The notes: generated by a model not told the origin, from the sequence alone. Shown: positions 1 through 7,594, counted from the stretch's first letter. The stretch: DNA of 26,649 bases from CAYRIF01 sp964424205 (GCA_964424205.1 CAYRIF010000009.1:1-26649); one strand, 5' to 3'. Numbers and translations: made by a program.

Positions 1-2
1 GA

Positions 3-1241
3 TTAAACCTAGGGAAAGATAAGAACGGTATACCAACTCTTTTTCTTAGAAATTCAAGAAATCCGGTACTGTGGGAGATTGATGGGGTGAGAACAGAAAT
101 CCCCCCTCCAATTGATATTAGCCGTATTTTGGATATAGTAGTAATTAAATCCCTAGCAGGGCTCATAACATATGGATCAGAGGCTAGCGGCGGCGTAGTT
201 CTGATAACGACCAAAAGTGCTAGCATGGTTAGAGATGTATATGCAAAAAATAACCCATATACCAACAAAGAATATTACAAAGAAAACGCAGTACCTTACC
301 AAAATTCAATTTCAGAAGAATCCAATTATTTAATACCACTCACATCACAAGCAACACCACTAGGGGCATTTAATACATATAAAAAGATATTACCAACTTA
401 TCAAAACAATTCTACTTTTTACTTAGATGCTGCAGAACTATTTCTAGATAAATACAATAGTAAAGAATATGCTGACACCGTATTCAAAGACTTGGAAAAA
501 CAAATACCAGATAATGCCGAAATTCTAAAAGCAATCGCATACATCTATCAAAGTAGAAACTTACATACTGAGGCTTTAAAAACTTACAAAAATATTATCC
601 ATTTAAGACCTAATCACGCTCAATCCTATAGAGATATAGCCAACACATATAGCGATCTTAATCAATACAAGCAAGCTTGGAGAACATATGTATATTACTT
701 TAGTAAAGGGTTTGAATTTGAAAATAATAATATCGGCGATATTATGTATAGAGAGATGGAAATGCTGTATAAGACAAAAAAGGAGCGCATAAATCTAAAA
801 GAATCCTTTATTGCAAGATCAGATTCTTTTTATATATCAAAACCTGATGTAAGGGTGGTCTTTGAATGGAATACTTCTGAAGCTGAATTTATTCTGGAAT
901 TTGTTAACCCACAAAAGCAATCCTTCAATATTGAACATTCTTTAGATAAAGATGAAGCACTAATTCTTGATGAAAAAATAAAAGGCTATTTCTCAAAAGA
1001 ATTTAATATAGAGAAGATTACAGATGGTGATTGGCTTATTAATATTGAGTACTTAGGCAATAAAAAACATGAACCTACCTACCTGAAAATGACAACCTAT
1101 ACTAATTGGGGGAAGCCAAATCAAAAGGAAGATATAAGGTTATTTAAACTCAATAAAAAGGATATAAAATTTCAACTCGCTAAGCTGAATAAAAACAATA
1201 CAAGTAACAATTCCACATCGTATAACACCACCCAGCGATAA
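3..1241 (+). CDS. TonB-plug/TPR protein with C-terminal beta domain, 5' end outside window
   Basis: The reading frame is open from the left edge, so the gene is 5'-truncated. The GTG at 87 is only the Val of an IDGV-like motif and not a start. The first ~75 residues follow the TonB-receptor plug pattern: NPVLWEIDGV, then a stretch ending ITYGSEASGGVVLITTKS, matching the usual ALYGSxAxGGVILITTK. No beta-barrel follows. About two or three TPR units come next (ILKAIAYIYQ, ALKTYKNIIHLRPNHAQSY, QYKQAWRTYVYYF). The last ~130 residues look like a beta-rich domain (VRVVFEWNTSEAEFILEFVNP; WLINIEYLGNK; NWGKPNQKEDIRLF), reminiscent of DUF2135-type tails in von Willebrand/VIT-like Bacteroidota proteins. 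Inferred to be an envelope or periplasmic protein rather than a transporter. The N-terminal domains cannot be seen. The plug assignment is solid and the tail assignment is from memory. Confidence 0.72.
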   Translation, partial: LNLGKDKNGIPTLFLRNSRNPVLWEIDGVRTEIPPPIDISRILDIVVIKSLAGLITYGSEASGGVVLITTKSASMVRDVYAKNNPYTNKEYYKENAVPYQNSISEESNYLIPLTSQATPLGAFNTYKKILPTYQNNSTFYLDAAELFLDKYNSKEYADTVFKDLEKQIPDNAEILKAIAYIYQSRNLHTEALKTYKNIIHLRPNHAQSYRDIANTYSDLNQYKQAWRTYVYYFSKGFEFENNNIGDIMYREMEMLYKTKKERINLKESFIARSDSFYISKPDVRVVFEWNTSEAEFILEFVNPQKQSFNIEHSLDKDEALILDEKIKGYFSKEFNIEKITDGDWLINIEYLGNKKHEPTYLKMTTYTNWGKPNQKEDIRLFKLNKKDIKFQLAKLNKNNTSNNSTSYNTTQR

Positions 1242-1247
1242 AATATA

Positions 1248-1323
1248 GTTTGAGAAGGTAGCATTAGCAGAAAGGAAAAATTATGTCCAACTCTTGGTTG
1301 GTAATGTTACCTTCCTGACAAAC
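1248..1323 (+). terminator. Long imperfect hairpin after the plug-TPR gene
   Basis: GAAGGTAGCATTA (1254-1266) pairs with TAATGTTACCTTC (1302-1314) with one G-T wobble. GTTTG (1248-1252) can pair with CAAAC (1319-1323), and the loop holds a second stem, CCAAC (1287-1291) with GTTGG (1297-1301). There is no long T-run after it (TACTTTATTTTTG follows), so intrinsic termination is plausible but not certain. A small structured RNA or a relic palindromic repeat are alternatives. The core GGTAGCATTA recurs in the hairpin at 6662-6698. Confidence 0.5.
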
Positions 1324-1395
1324 TACTTTATTTTTGAGTTTCGCCAACAACTACGAATATCTTTTCAAAAATCATTCATCAAAAAGCATAAAAAA

Positions 1396-1427
1396 TTTGC
1401 ATTACTAAAATTAATATGTTTACTTTG
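1396..1427 (+). promoter_or_regulatory. Bacteroidota-type promoter of the membrane operon
   Basis: TTTG at 1396-1399 is followed by a 20-base spacer and TTACTTTG at 1420-1427. This fits the Bacteroidota sigma consensus TTTG-N19-20-TAnnTTTG at all but one position. Transcription would begin near 1433, leaving a leader of under 20 bases before the ATG at 1452. The -7 element overlaps the left arm of the inverted repeat at 1421-1439. Confidence 0.6.
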
Positions 1428-1439
1428 CAATACAAAGTA
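1421..1439. promoter_or_regulatory. Candidate operator 1 (TACTTTG-N5-CAAAGTA)
   Basis: A perfect 7-base inverted repeat, TACTTTG / CAAAGTA, is separated by CAATA and covers the -7 element and the probable start point. An almost identical site lies at 2393-2411. A dimeric repressor bound here would block transcription. The winged-helix protein encoded at 2078-2374 is the obvious candidate ligand (inference). Confidence 0.6.
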
Positions 1440-1451
1440 CTTTTAAAATAG

Positions 1452-2075
1452 ATGAAAAAAGAAATAAAATACCGCAATGACCTCACAGAGATTCGATCCA
1501 TGATGGAGCAATCCTCAAGGTTTATCTCACTCAGCGGCCTTTCCGGAGTATTCGCTGGTGTATATGCACTGATTGGTGCGTACCTAGCCTATAAGATTAG
1601 CAATTATGAGTTTAGCCTCAATGCTTATACGCGTGTCATCAATCTTTCACAAAGTATGGTCAAGCAACTCATCTTGGTATTCCTAGTGGTTTTGGTGTTA
1701 GCAATCAGTACCAGCATTCTAATGACCACCAGAAAAGCTAAAAGAGATGGACATAAAATCTGGAGTGTCGGCGCAAAAAAACTGATGACTAGTTTGTTTA
1801 TTCCCTTGATTACTGGTGGTTTGGTGATATTGATTTTCCTGAATCATGGTTTCATTGGTATTGCTGCTCCCCTCACCTTGATATTCTATGGGCTGGCGTT
1901 AATCAATGCAAGTAAATATACTTTAACAGATATTCGGTACTTAGGGTTTTCAGAAATTGTATTAGGTTTGATTGCAAGCTATTACATAGGTTACGGGTTG
2001 ATTTTTTGGGCAATTGGATTTGGTGTTTTACACATCATATATGGTACTGCCATGTATTTTAAAAATGAGCGATAA
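1452..2075 (+). CDS. Small integral membrane protein paired with a winged-helix regulator
   Basis: A 207-residue protein starting with a short charged cytoplasmic helix (KYRNDLTEIRSMMEQSSRF), then about six hydrophobic segments: around residues 27-48, 70-91, 111-129, 134-150, 163-178 and 181-201. No catalytic motif was recognised. The LSGLSGVFAGVYALIGAYLA segment is a conserved style in Bacteroidota membrane proteins encoded beside HTH_34-type regulators (recollection, not searched). It is the first gene of the operon, and its stop is two bases from the GTG of the regulator, which implies translational coupling. It could act as a membrane partner or sensor for the regulator, but no function is established. 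The ATG is chosen because the promoter lies immediately upstream. Confidence 0.7.
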   Translation: MKKEIKYRNDLTEIRSMMEQSSRFISLSGLSGVFAGVYALIGAYLAYKISNYEFSLNAYTRVINLSQSMVKQLILVFLVVLVLAISTSILMTTRKAKRDGHKIWSVGAKKLMTSLFIPLITGGLVILIFLNHGFIGIAAPLTLIFYGLALINASKYTLTDIRYLGFSEIVLGLIASYYIGYGLIFWAIGFGVLHIIYGTAMYFKNER

Positions 2076-2077
2076 CT

Positions 2078-2374
2078 GTGAAAAATATACTCGCACAATT
2101 TAACAAGGCATTTGAAAACAGGATCAGGCTGGGTGTCATGTCGGTACTGATGGTTAATGACACGGTGAACTTTAACACCCTAAAGGAATTATTAAACGTA
2201 ACCGACGGGAACCTAGCGAGTCATTTGAAAGCATTAGAAAAACTAAAATATATCAATATGAAAAAAGAATTTATAGGAAGAAAACCAAATACACGGTATA
2301 GTGTTTCGGCTGCTGGCAAGAAAGCATTCGTCGCACATATCAATGCACTTGAAAACTTAATTAAAACTAAATAA
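2078..2374 (+). CDS. Winged-helix transcriptional regulator (HTH_34/MarR-like)
   Basis: A 98-residue single-domain DNA-binding protein. FENRIRLGVMSVLMVNDTVNFNTLKELL forms the first helices, LNVTDGNLASHLKALEKLKYI is the helix-turn-helix with the recognition helix (about residues 40-60), and KKEFIGRKPNTRYSVSAAGKKAF is the wing and the start of the last helix. The pattern matches the winged-helix family (Pfam HTH_34) typical of small Bacteroidota regulators. There is no ligand domain, so a signal would have to come through a partner such as the membrane protein just upstream. The start is GTG, two bases after the upstream stop. It probably binds the inverted repeats at 1421-1439 and 2393-2411 and so regulates its own operon (inference). 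Confidence 0.85.
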   Translation: MKNILAQFNKAFENRIRLGVMSVLMVNDTVNFNTLKELLNVTDGNLASHLKALEKLKYINMKKEFIGRKPNTRYSVSAAGKKAFVAHINALENLIKTK

Positions 2375-2392
2375 TATATTTTTTTATCCATT

Positions 2393-2411
2393 TACTTTGT
2401 GATACAAAGTA
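2393..2411. promoter_or_regulatory. Candidate operator 2 with internal promoter
   Basis: TACTTTG (2393-2399) and CAAAGTA (2405-2411) flank TGATA. The surrounding bases repeat those of operator 1: TTTACTTTG before it, and ACTTTTAAA running from the end of the right arm. TTACTTTG at 2392-2399 could serve as a -7 element for the gene starting at 2429. I see no convincing -33 TTTG. The site sits in the only sizeable gap (54 bases) of the operon. Confidence 0.6.
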
Positions 2412-2428
2412 CTTTTAAATAAAAAACC

Positions 2429-3859
2429 ATGAAAAAGACAGACCTCATATTAATTATCAGTACCATCGTTTATAGTTTGCTATTCTATGAACAAGAGATT
2501 GGCATCAACCTCACCTTATTCAACCTCATTTTGGTAGGTGGTTTATTATTTATAAAACCAGAAATACTAAAAAATAAAATTGCATTGTTCGTATTACTTG
2601 GCACTATCATTAGTGCAGTTAATGTGACAATGCAAAATACGCTATTAGCCATCATTTTGAATATTTTTTCATTGATTACACTGGCAGGTTTGAGTATAAA
2701 CCCAAAAAGTTCGCTACTCATAGCAACCGTAAACTCCGTGTACTCATTTTTCACTTCCATCCTACTCAGGCTTATTGAAAAAATAGAAGCAAAGAATACA
2801 ATGAACTTGGGATTCATGGGTAAAGTTACTTTTCAAAAAATAAAGATGGTATTAATACCGCTCGTGGTCATTAGTATATTCATTTCACTCTATGCTTCTG
2901 CCAACCCACTGTTTCAGTCATTGATTGACAAAATGAACCTAGATTTTATCTCATGGCAGTGGGTCCAGTTTACGGCTATTGGCTTCTTGGTACTGTTTGG
3001 TTTCTTTTATCAATCACACATTCCTGCACTAAGTGATGCAGACAGGTTAGCTGAAAACAACCTGACTAGAATTCATAAAACAAAGCCATTTAGTAACTTC
3101 ATTGGTTTAAAATATGAATACAAAACCGGTTGGATATTATTGTTACTACTGAATCTATTATTACTTGTTTTCAACGGTTTAGATATTAATTTCCTACTAT
3201 TTAACGAAACGCCCGTACAGGTACAGTCGGATTACCTACACCAAGGGGTAAACACACTAATCACCTCCATCATTCTAGCCATCCTAGTAATCCTATATTA
3301 TTTCCGACGCAATCTCAATTTTTATAAAAACAATAAGGGGCTTAAGGTTCTAGCCTATCTATGGGTCATCCAAAATATTGTTTTAATCATCACCACCTTG
3401 GTCAAAAATGCCAATTACATCACCCATGATGGACTTACTTACAAAAGAATCGGCGTTTATGTATTCCTATTTCTAACATTTATAGGACTTGTCACCACAT
3501 TCGTAAAAGTCTATAAAATCAAAAGCAATTGGTTTTTGGTTCGGATTAATTCAATCCTTTTCTATGGTATATTCACTATCGGTACATGCTTCAATTGGGA
3601 TGGCATTATCACCAATTACAATCTCCAAAACAATGAAAATATAGACATTGACTACCTGACGAGTTTAACGGATAGCAACATTCCTCAACTGGTCGATTTG
3701 GTCAAAAAAAGAGGCGCTTTCTTCACTGAAAATCAGAGGGTAGCAGTAGAAACCAAAAAGTCCGACTTTCTATACAAGACAGAAAACAAAGGATGGCAAT
3801 CCTGGAGTTATAGAAACTGGCAGGTAGCACAAATACTAGAATCAACTGACCATGAATAA
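2429..3859 (+). CDS. DUF4173/DUF4153-like polytopic membrane protein
   Basis: A 476-residue protein with about ten to twelve hydrophobic segments. These include an N-terminal block (residues ~5-110), single segments near 140-157 and 176-193, and a block around 235-385. A soluble C-terminal tail of about 90 residues follows (CFNWDGIITNYNLQ to AQILESTDHE). The order of segments and the late YNLQxxxxxDxxYLxSL-like motif resemble DUF4173/DUF4153 membrane proteins, which have no assigned reaction. Its stop overlaps the next ATG by eight bases. A second copy of the operator lies directly upstream, so it may be transcribed from both promoters. The family call is by recollection; the polytopic membrane nature is clear. 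Confidence 0.7.
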   Translation: MKKTDLILIISTIVYSLLFYEQEIGINLTLFNLILVGGLLFIKPEILKNKIALFVLLGTIISAVNVTMQNTLLAIILNIFSLITLAGLSINPKSSLLIATVNSVYSFFTSILLRLIEKIEAKNTMNLGFMGKVTFQKIKMVLIPLVVISIFISLYASANPLFQSLIDKMNLDFISWQWVQFTAIGFLVLFGFFYQSHIPALSDADRLAENNLTRIHKTKPFSNFIGLKYEYKTGWILLLLLNLLLLVFNGLDINFLLFNETPVQVQSDYLHQGVNTLITSIILAILVILYYFRRNLNFYKNNKGLKVLAYLWVIQNIVLIITTLVKNANYITHDGLTYKRIGVYVFLFLTFIGLVTTFVKVYKIKSNWFLVRINSILFYGIFTIGTCFNWDGIITNYNLQNNENIDIDYLTSLTDSNIPQLVDLVKKRGAFFTENQRVAVETKKSDFLYKTENKGWQSWSYRNWQVAQILESTDHE

Positions 3860-4250
3860 ATTAAATTTAAACAATGTACAGGGGGCTATAGTCCGCAATT
3901 CGCTAATACTTGCTGCATTTTCTACCATTACATTTCTCGTCATATTATCTGAACCTGATATGTTTTTTATTGGATTGATATTTGGTGCTGTGATATGCTT
4001 TTTTCTTAGCATGTTTGCCTCATTCTTAATATACCTGCCCATTCTACTATATGAAGAGAAAAAGGCGCTAAGCCAAAAGGAATTATTCCAAAAGTACTTA
4101 CCACTTTTTGTTTTACTGTTCCTCTTCGGTGGTGGGCTATTTGTTCAGGATGACATCACCAACACTGTCCCATTAGCTATGATAATAAGCGCCTACCTGA
4201 CTTCGGTGTTGGGTTGGTATTTGATTACAAAAAACGTCACTGAAAAATAG
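3852..4250 (+). CDS. Small four-helix membrane protein, unknown function
   Basis: A 132-residue protein with about four membrane segments (near residues 16-33, 37-66, 84-99 and 107-125), separated by a charged loop EEKKALSQKELFQKY. No motif was recognised. It overlaps the preceding gene by eight bases and ends six bases before the next, so it is translated as part of the operon. It is probably a subunit or accessory of the neighbouring membrane proteins. A reverse-strand reading frame over the same bases is ignored because this one is overlapped and coupled on both sides. Confidence 0.65.
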   Translation: MNKLNLNNVQGAIVRNSLILAAFSTITFLVILSEPDMFFIGLIFGAVICFFLSMFASFLIYLPILLYEEKKALSQKELFQKYLPLFVLLFLFGGGLFVQDDITNTVPLAMIISAYLTSVLGWYLITKNVTEK

Positions 4251-4256
4251 AAGACT

Positions 4257-4925
4257 ATGATAAAAACATTTTTTAAAAACATGCTTAGCAACACGCAAAT
4301 CAATGCATTATTGATGAGCAGCTTACTTTGTACTGTATTGATGCTGGGTCGTATTTACATGGCCCATAATATTACCTACATTTTTCTTGGCTGGAATTTA
4401 TTCTTAGCATGGGTGCCTACCTACTTTGCTGCCCGACTGAAAAACCATGTGTACAACAACAAGTTTAAGTACTGGAAATACACCTTGCTGTACGTGCTTT
4501 GGTTATTATTTTTTCCAAACTCGCCATACATCATCACTGATTTGATACATATTCAGGGCAATCACAACAGCATCAATTGGTATGATTCCTTATTAATTTT
4601 CTCCTTCGCTTTTACTGGACTTAGTACTGGTGTTTTATCATTGCACTGGATTCAACAGGCTTCAAGTAGGGCATTTAATAATATCATTGGATGGGTCATA
4701 ACTATTACTAGTTCATTACTAGCTGGATTTGGTGTCTATGCAGGAAGGATGCTTCGTTGGAATAGCTGGGATTTACTTACCAACCCGATGAACCTACTGC
4801 AGGAAGCAATGGCACAAGTAAATAACCAGACCGCACAAAGCATGACACTTGCTTTCGGCTTATTTATATTGAGTATTTACCTCGTATTATTTCACATTTC
4901 CAAATCACCAAAACATCATGAATAG
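4257..4925 (+). CDS. DUF1361 domain membrane protein
   Basis: A 222-residue protein with about six membrane segments. Diagnostic stretches of DUF1361 are present: WNLFLAWVPTYFA (about residues 46-58), WLLFFPNSPYIITDLIHI (about 82-99), WYDSLLIFSFAFTGLSTGVLSL (about 108-129) and GVYAGRMLRWNSWDLL (about 159-174). The conserved N-x-PY-x-x-TD and R-x-LRWN-x-WD residues lie near membrane ends and suggest a functional polar site, but no reaction is known. The last codons overlap the start of the DgkA gene by eight bases. Being placed between a membrane regulator unit and a lipid kinase suggests an envelope role (inference). Confidence 0.85.
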   Translation: MIKTFFKNMLSNTQINALLMSSLLCTVLMLGRIYMAHNITYIFLGWNLFLAWVPTYFAARLKNHVYNNKFKYWKYTLLYVLWLLFFPNSPYIITDLIHIQGNHNSINWYDSLLIFSFAFTGLSTGVLSLHWIQQASSRAFNNIIGWVITITSSLLAGFGVYAGRMLRWNSWDLLTNPMNLLQEAMAQVNNQTAQSMTLAFGLFILSIYLVLFHISKSPKHHE

Positions 4926-5283
4926 CATTACAAAAAGCCTTCGAAGTTTCAAACACGCCATCAAAGGCGTTGTATTTGTCATCAAAAATGAAAACAACTT
5001 TCGGATTCATTTATTTGCCACACTACTGGTCATTGTCACTGGTTTTTTTATAAAATTCAGCCTAAAGGAGTGGCTGGTCATGACATTATTGATTGGCTTG
5101 GTATTAGTCACAGAAATCATCAATACCGCCATTGAAAAACTGGTTGACTTTGTTTCTCCCAGTTATCACCAGAAGGCAGGTATTGTCAAGGATATCAGTG
5201 CTGGTGCAGTGTTAGTGGCTGCACTGGTGGCGCTCATTGGTGGCCTCATTATTATCTTACCCAAAATAAACTTTACACTTTAA
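4918..5283 (+). CDS. dgkA: Diacylglycerol/undecaprenol kinase (DgkA family)
   Basis: A 121-residue integral membrane kinase of the small trimeric DgkA family, which phosphorylates diacylglycerol or undecaprenol with ATP at the inner membrane. Visible signatures are the N-terminal amphipathic SFKHAIKGV, KNENNFRIH (Glu25, Asn26, His31), TEIINTAIEKLVDFVSP (catalytic-site Glu66, Asn69, Glu73) and H84 to KDISAGAVL (Lys91, Asp92). Three membrane helices follow the family layout and the length is normal. In non-proteobacteria this family usually acts on undecaprenol, which would feed the lipid carrier for peptidoglycan and surface glycans. Substrate choice cannot be decided here. It overlaps DUF1361 upstream and is 11 bases from creD. 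Confidence 0.9.
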   Translation: MNSITKSLRSFKHAIKGVVFVIKNENNFRIHLFATLLVIVTGFFIKFSLKEWLVMTLLIGLVLVTEIINTAIEKLVDFVSPSYHQKAGIVKDISAGAVLVAALVALIGGLIIILPKINFTL

Positions 5284-5294
5284 AACAAATTATT

Positions 5295-6656
5295 ATGCAA
5301 AATTTAACATTATTCGAAAAATTTAATCTTTGGATTCGAAATTCCATTACCATTAAATTGCTTTCTATTGGAATCTTAATTCTGATCATGCTCATTCCAA
5401 CTAATATGATAGAATCACTCATTAGTGAGCGACAATATACCAGAGAAGCTGCCATCAACGAAGTGAGTAGCAAATGGGGGGAAGCTCAAACCGTCACTGG
5501 ACCGATACTTACTGTTCCCTTCTATACCTACCATACAGAAGTGAAAGATGAAAAAAGAACAATTATAAAAGTCAAAGAATATGCTCATTTTCTACCTGAT
5601 AAAATAAAGGTTGAAGGAAAAGTAAACCCAGAAATAAGATACAGAGGTATTTATGAAGTGGTTTTGTACAATAGTATTTTGAACTTCTCCGGAGAATTTT
5701 CATTTCCTGACTTAAGTGACTGGAAAATAGAAGAGAAAAACATCCTTTGGGATGATGCTTTTGTATCATTGGGAATTCCTGATATGCGAGGCATCAAAGA
5801 AAAAATAGTTTTAAATTGGTCAAATGAAAAAGTCTCTTTCAAACCTGGGACTGGCAATTTAAAGATAATTGAGGCTGGGCTTCATACTAAAGTCAACATT
5901 AAAAAAACTGATAGTATAAAGTCAAGTTATCCTTTTACTTTTTCTCTGAACCTTAATGGAAGTAGGAGTTTGAATTTCATTCCTGTTGGTAAAGAAACGC
6001 TGGTTGAACTTGAATCAGACTGGGACAACCCAAGTTTTAACGGAGCATTCTTGCCAAATGAAAGATCCATAACCAAAGAAGGTTTTAGCGCCAAATGGAA
6101 AGTTTTTGATTTAAATAGAAATTACCCGCAAAAATGGAGGAGTACTGTTACTGCTCCCAATTTTTACGCTTCATCCTTTGGATTTGACTTACGTTTACCA
6201 GTTGACCAGTACCAAAAATCTATACGATCAGCCAAATATGGTGTGATGTTCATTGTACTGACTTTTCTTATTTTCTTTTTTGTAGAAATCAAAAACAAAA
6301 AACGCATTCACCCTTTTCAATACATTCTTGTCGGGCTTGCAGTAAGTATATTCTACACATTGCTTTTAGCTTTGTCCGAGCATATAGGTTTCAATTTAGC
6401 ATATTTGGCAGCGGCATTCGGTATAATAATTTTAATAACTACATACTCAATCTCTATTTTTAAAGATAAAAGATTGAGTGGTATTATGTTTGGAATTCTA
6501 GTTATCCTTTTCATATTTATGTTTACCATTATTCAGATGCAAGATTATGCATTGCTCATGGGGAGCATTGGGATATTCATTGTTCTTGCCGTTGTGATGT
6601 ATCTATCCAAAAATATCGATTGGTATGCCTCATCAGAAAGGAAAGAACTAGAATAA
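5295..6656 (+). CDS. creD: CreD (Cet) family inner-membrane protein
   Basis: A 453-residue protein with the CreD layout. There is one N-terminal membrane helix (residues ~19-36), then SERQYTREAAINEVSSKWG and VTGPILTVPF at the head of a large periplasmic beta-rich domain (to about residue 310). Five or six C-terminal helices include YTLLLALSEHIGFNLAYLAAA and QMQDYALLMGSIGIF. In Enterobacteria creD is induced by CreBC and linked to colicin tolerance and beta-lactam response, but its biochemical role is unknown. No CreBC is encoded here; the winged-helix regulator upstream is the likely controller. It is the last gene of the operon, followed by a strong hairpin at 6662-6698. Confidence 0.9.
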   Translation: MQNLTLFEKFNLWIRNSITIKLLSIGILILIMLIPTNMIESLISERQYTREAAINEVSSKWGEAQTVTGPILTVPFYTYHTEVKDEKRTIIKVKEYAHFLPDKIKVEGKVNPEIRYRGIYEVVLYNSILNFSGEFSFPDLSDWKIEEKNILWDDAFVSLGIPDMRGIKEKIVLNWSNEKVSFKPGTGNLKIIEAGLHTKVNIKKTDSIKSSYPFTFSLNLNGSRSLNFIPVGKETLVELESDWDNPSFNGAFLPNERSITKEGFSAKWKVFDLNRNYPQKWRSTVTAPNFYASSFGFDLRLPVDQYQKSIRSAKYGVMFIVLTFLIFFFVEIKNKKRIHPFQYILVGLAVSIFYTLLLALSEHIGFNLAYLAAAFGIIILITTYSISIFKDKRLSGIMFGILVILFIFMFTIIQMQDYALLMGSIGIFIVLAVVMYLSKNIDWYASSERKELE

Positions 6657-6661
6657 AAAAT

Positions 6662-6698
6662 AGTGGTAGCGTTATTTTGTCAAAATAATGCTACCACT
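6662..6698. terminator. Strong, probably bidirectional terminator
   Basis: AGTGGTAGCGTTATTTTG (6662-6679) pairs with CAAAATAATGCTACCACT (6681-6698) with a single G-T mismatch. On the minus strand the hairpin is followed by ATTTTTTATT, and on the plus strand by TCATTTTAT. It would end creD transcripts and those arriving from the LytTR/LytS side. Confidence 0.75.
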
Positions 6699-6723
6699 TC
6701 ATTTTATAAAGAAGTACTCTAAT

Positions 6724-6843
6724 CTAAAAATCAAACCGATAATTCACCTTAATCGTACCCCCCCAATTGGTTTGCTGAACATCTTGGTTGAAATTATTGG
6801 TGACCACTAGGTAAATATTAGACAATGGTTTGTACTCACTTGG
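6724..6843 (-). pseudogene. Remnant C-terminus of an outer-membrane barrel protein (DUF5916-like)
   Basis: On the minus strand a 39-codon frame ends in a stop at 6724-6726 and is closed upstream by an in-frame TAG (6844-6846). It reads PSEYKPLSNIYLVVTNNF, then NWGGTIKVNYRFDF. An alternation of polar and hydrophobic residues ending in a terminal Phe is the usual last-strand signal of an outer-membrane beta-barrel. The KPLSxIYLVxTNN pattern recalls the C-terminus of DUF5916 proteins (recollection). There is no start and nothing similar upstream, so this looks like the tail of a gene deleted by rearrangement downstream of the LytTR gene. Confidence 0.55.
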
Positions 6844-6890
6844 CTATAAAGTGCAAATAGAATATTTATAATCTCCACCTCAAATTACCC

Positions 6891-7592
6891 CTAATCAATC
6901 CTATCAATCACCGCTTTACGATACGACTTACCGATAGATAACTTTACGTCATTTTCCAATACAACTTGGTTGCCATCAATCAATTTTAACTTGTCAAAAT
7001 TGATGACATAAGATTTATGAATTCTTAAAAATTGTTCAGGTAATTTCTCTAAGAAACCAACAAGCGTTTGTGGCACAAGCACCATTTGATTGGTATAAAT
7101 CTTGACGTAATTTCCAAAAGCCTCAACGTGATTGATTTCATCAAACAATAACTTGATGAGTTTTTTATCACTCTTTACAAAAATAGATTGACTAACCTCT
7201 TCTTTTTGCACCACAGTCACTTCGGGTGATTCCACTGTTTTTTTCTGAACTTTCATCACCGCCTGCAGAAAACGCTCTAGTGAAAAAGGCTTCAGTAAAT
7301 AATCAGTAACCGACAGCTCAAACCCCTCTATTGCATATTCAGGGTAGGCAGTTGTTATAATCACTTCCGGACGATGTTGCATGGTTTTCAAAAGACTCAG
7401 TCCTGATAACTTTGGCATATTAATATCTAAGAACAGCAAATCAACAGGCTGATTTTGGAGCACTTCCATCACCTCAAATGCATCCTTGCACGAAGCCACC
7501 AAGGTCAGCGTAGGAATCTCCTCAATATAACTCTCCAAAATTTGACGTGCAATTGGCTCATCATCTGCTATAATACATTGTAAAATCTTCAT
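6891..7592 (-). CDS. LytTR-family response regulator
   Basis: A 233-residue two-domain regulator. The receiver domain (residues ~1-120) has the acidic pair Asp10/Asp11, phosphoacceptor Asp56 in LLFLDINMPKLSG, a Thr in VIITTAYPEYAIEGF and the Lys of YLLKPFSLERF. The output domain (about 135-233) is LytTR: FVKSDKKLIKLLFDEINHVEAFGNYVKIY, the LRIHKSYVIN motif, then NDVKLSIGKSYR. Such proteins bind direct repeats on one face of DNA. The ATG lies two bases after the kinase stop, so the two are co-translated. Targets probably include the divergent promoter region at 8573-8805 (inference). Confidence 0.93.
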   Translation of the reverse strand: MKILQCIIADDEPIARQILESYIEEIPTLTLVASCKDAFEVMEVLQNQPVDLLFLDINMPKLSGLSLLKTMQHRPEVIITTAYPEYAIEGFELSVTDYLLKPFSLERFLQAVMKVQKKTVESPEVTVVQKEEVSQSIFVKSDKKLIKLLFDEINHVEAFGNYVKIYTNQMVLVPQTLVGFLEKLPEQFLRIHKSYVINFDKLKLIDGNQVVLENDVKLSIGKSYRKAVIDRID

Positions 7593-7594
7593 TA

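Noticed and set aside
87..1241. GTG at 87 as the true start of the first gene
   Set aside because: It is the Val codon inside the plug motif, and the frame continues upstream to the window edge.
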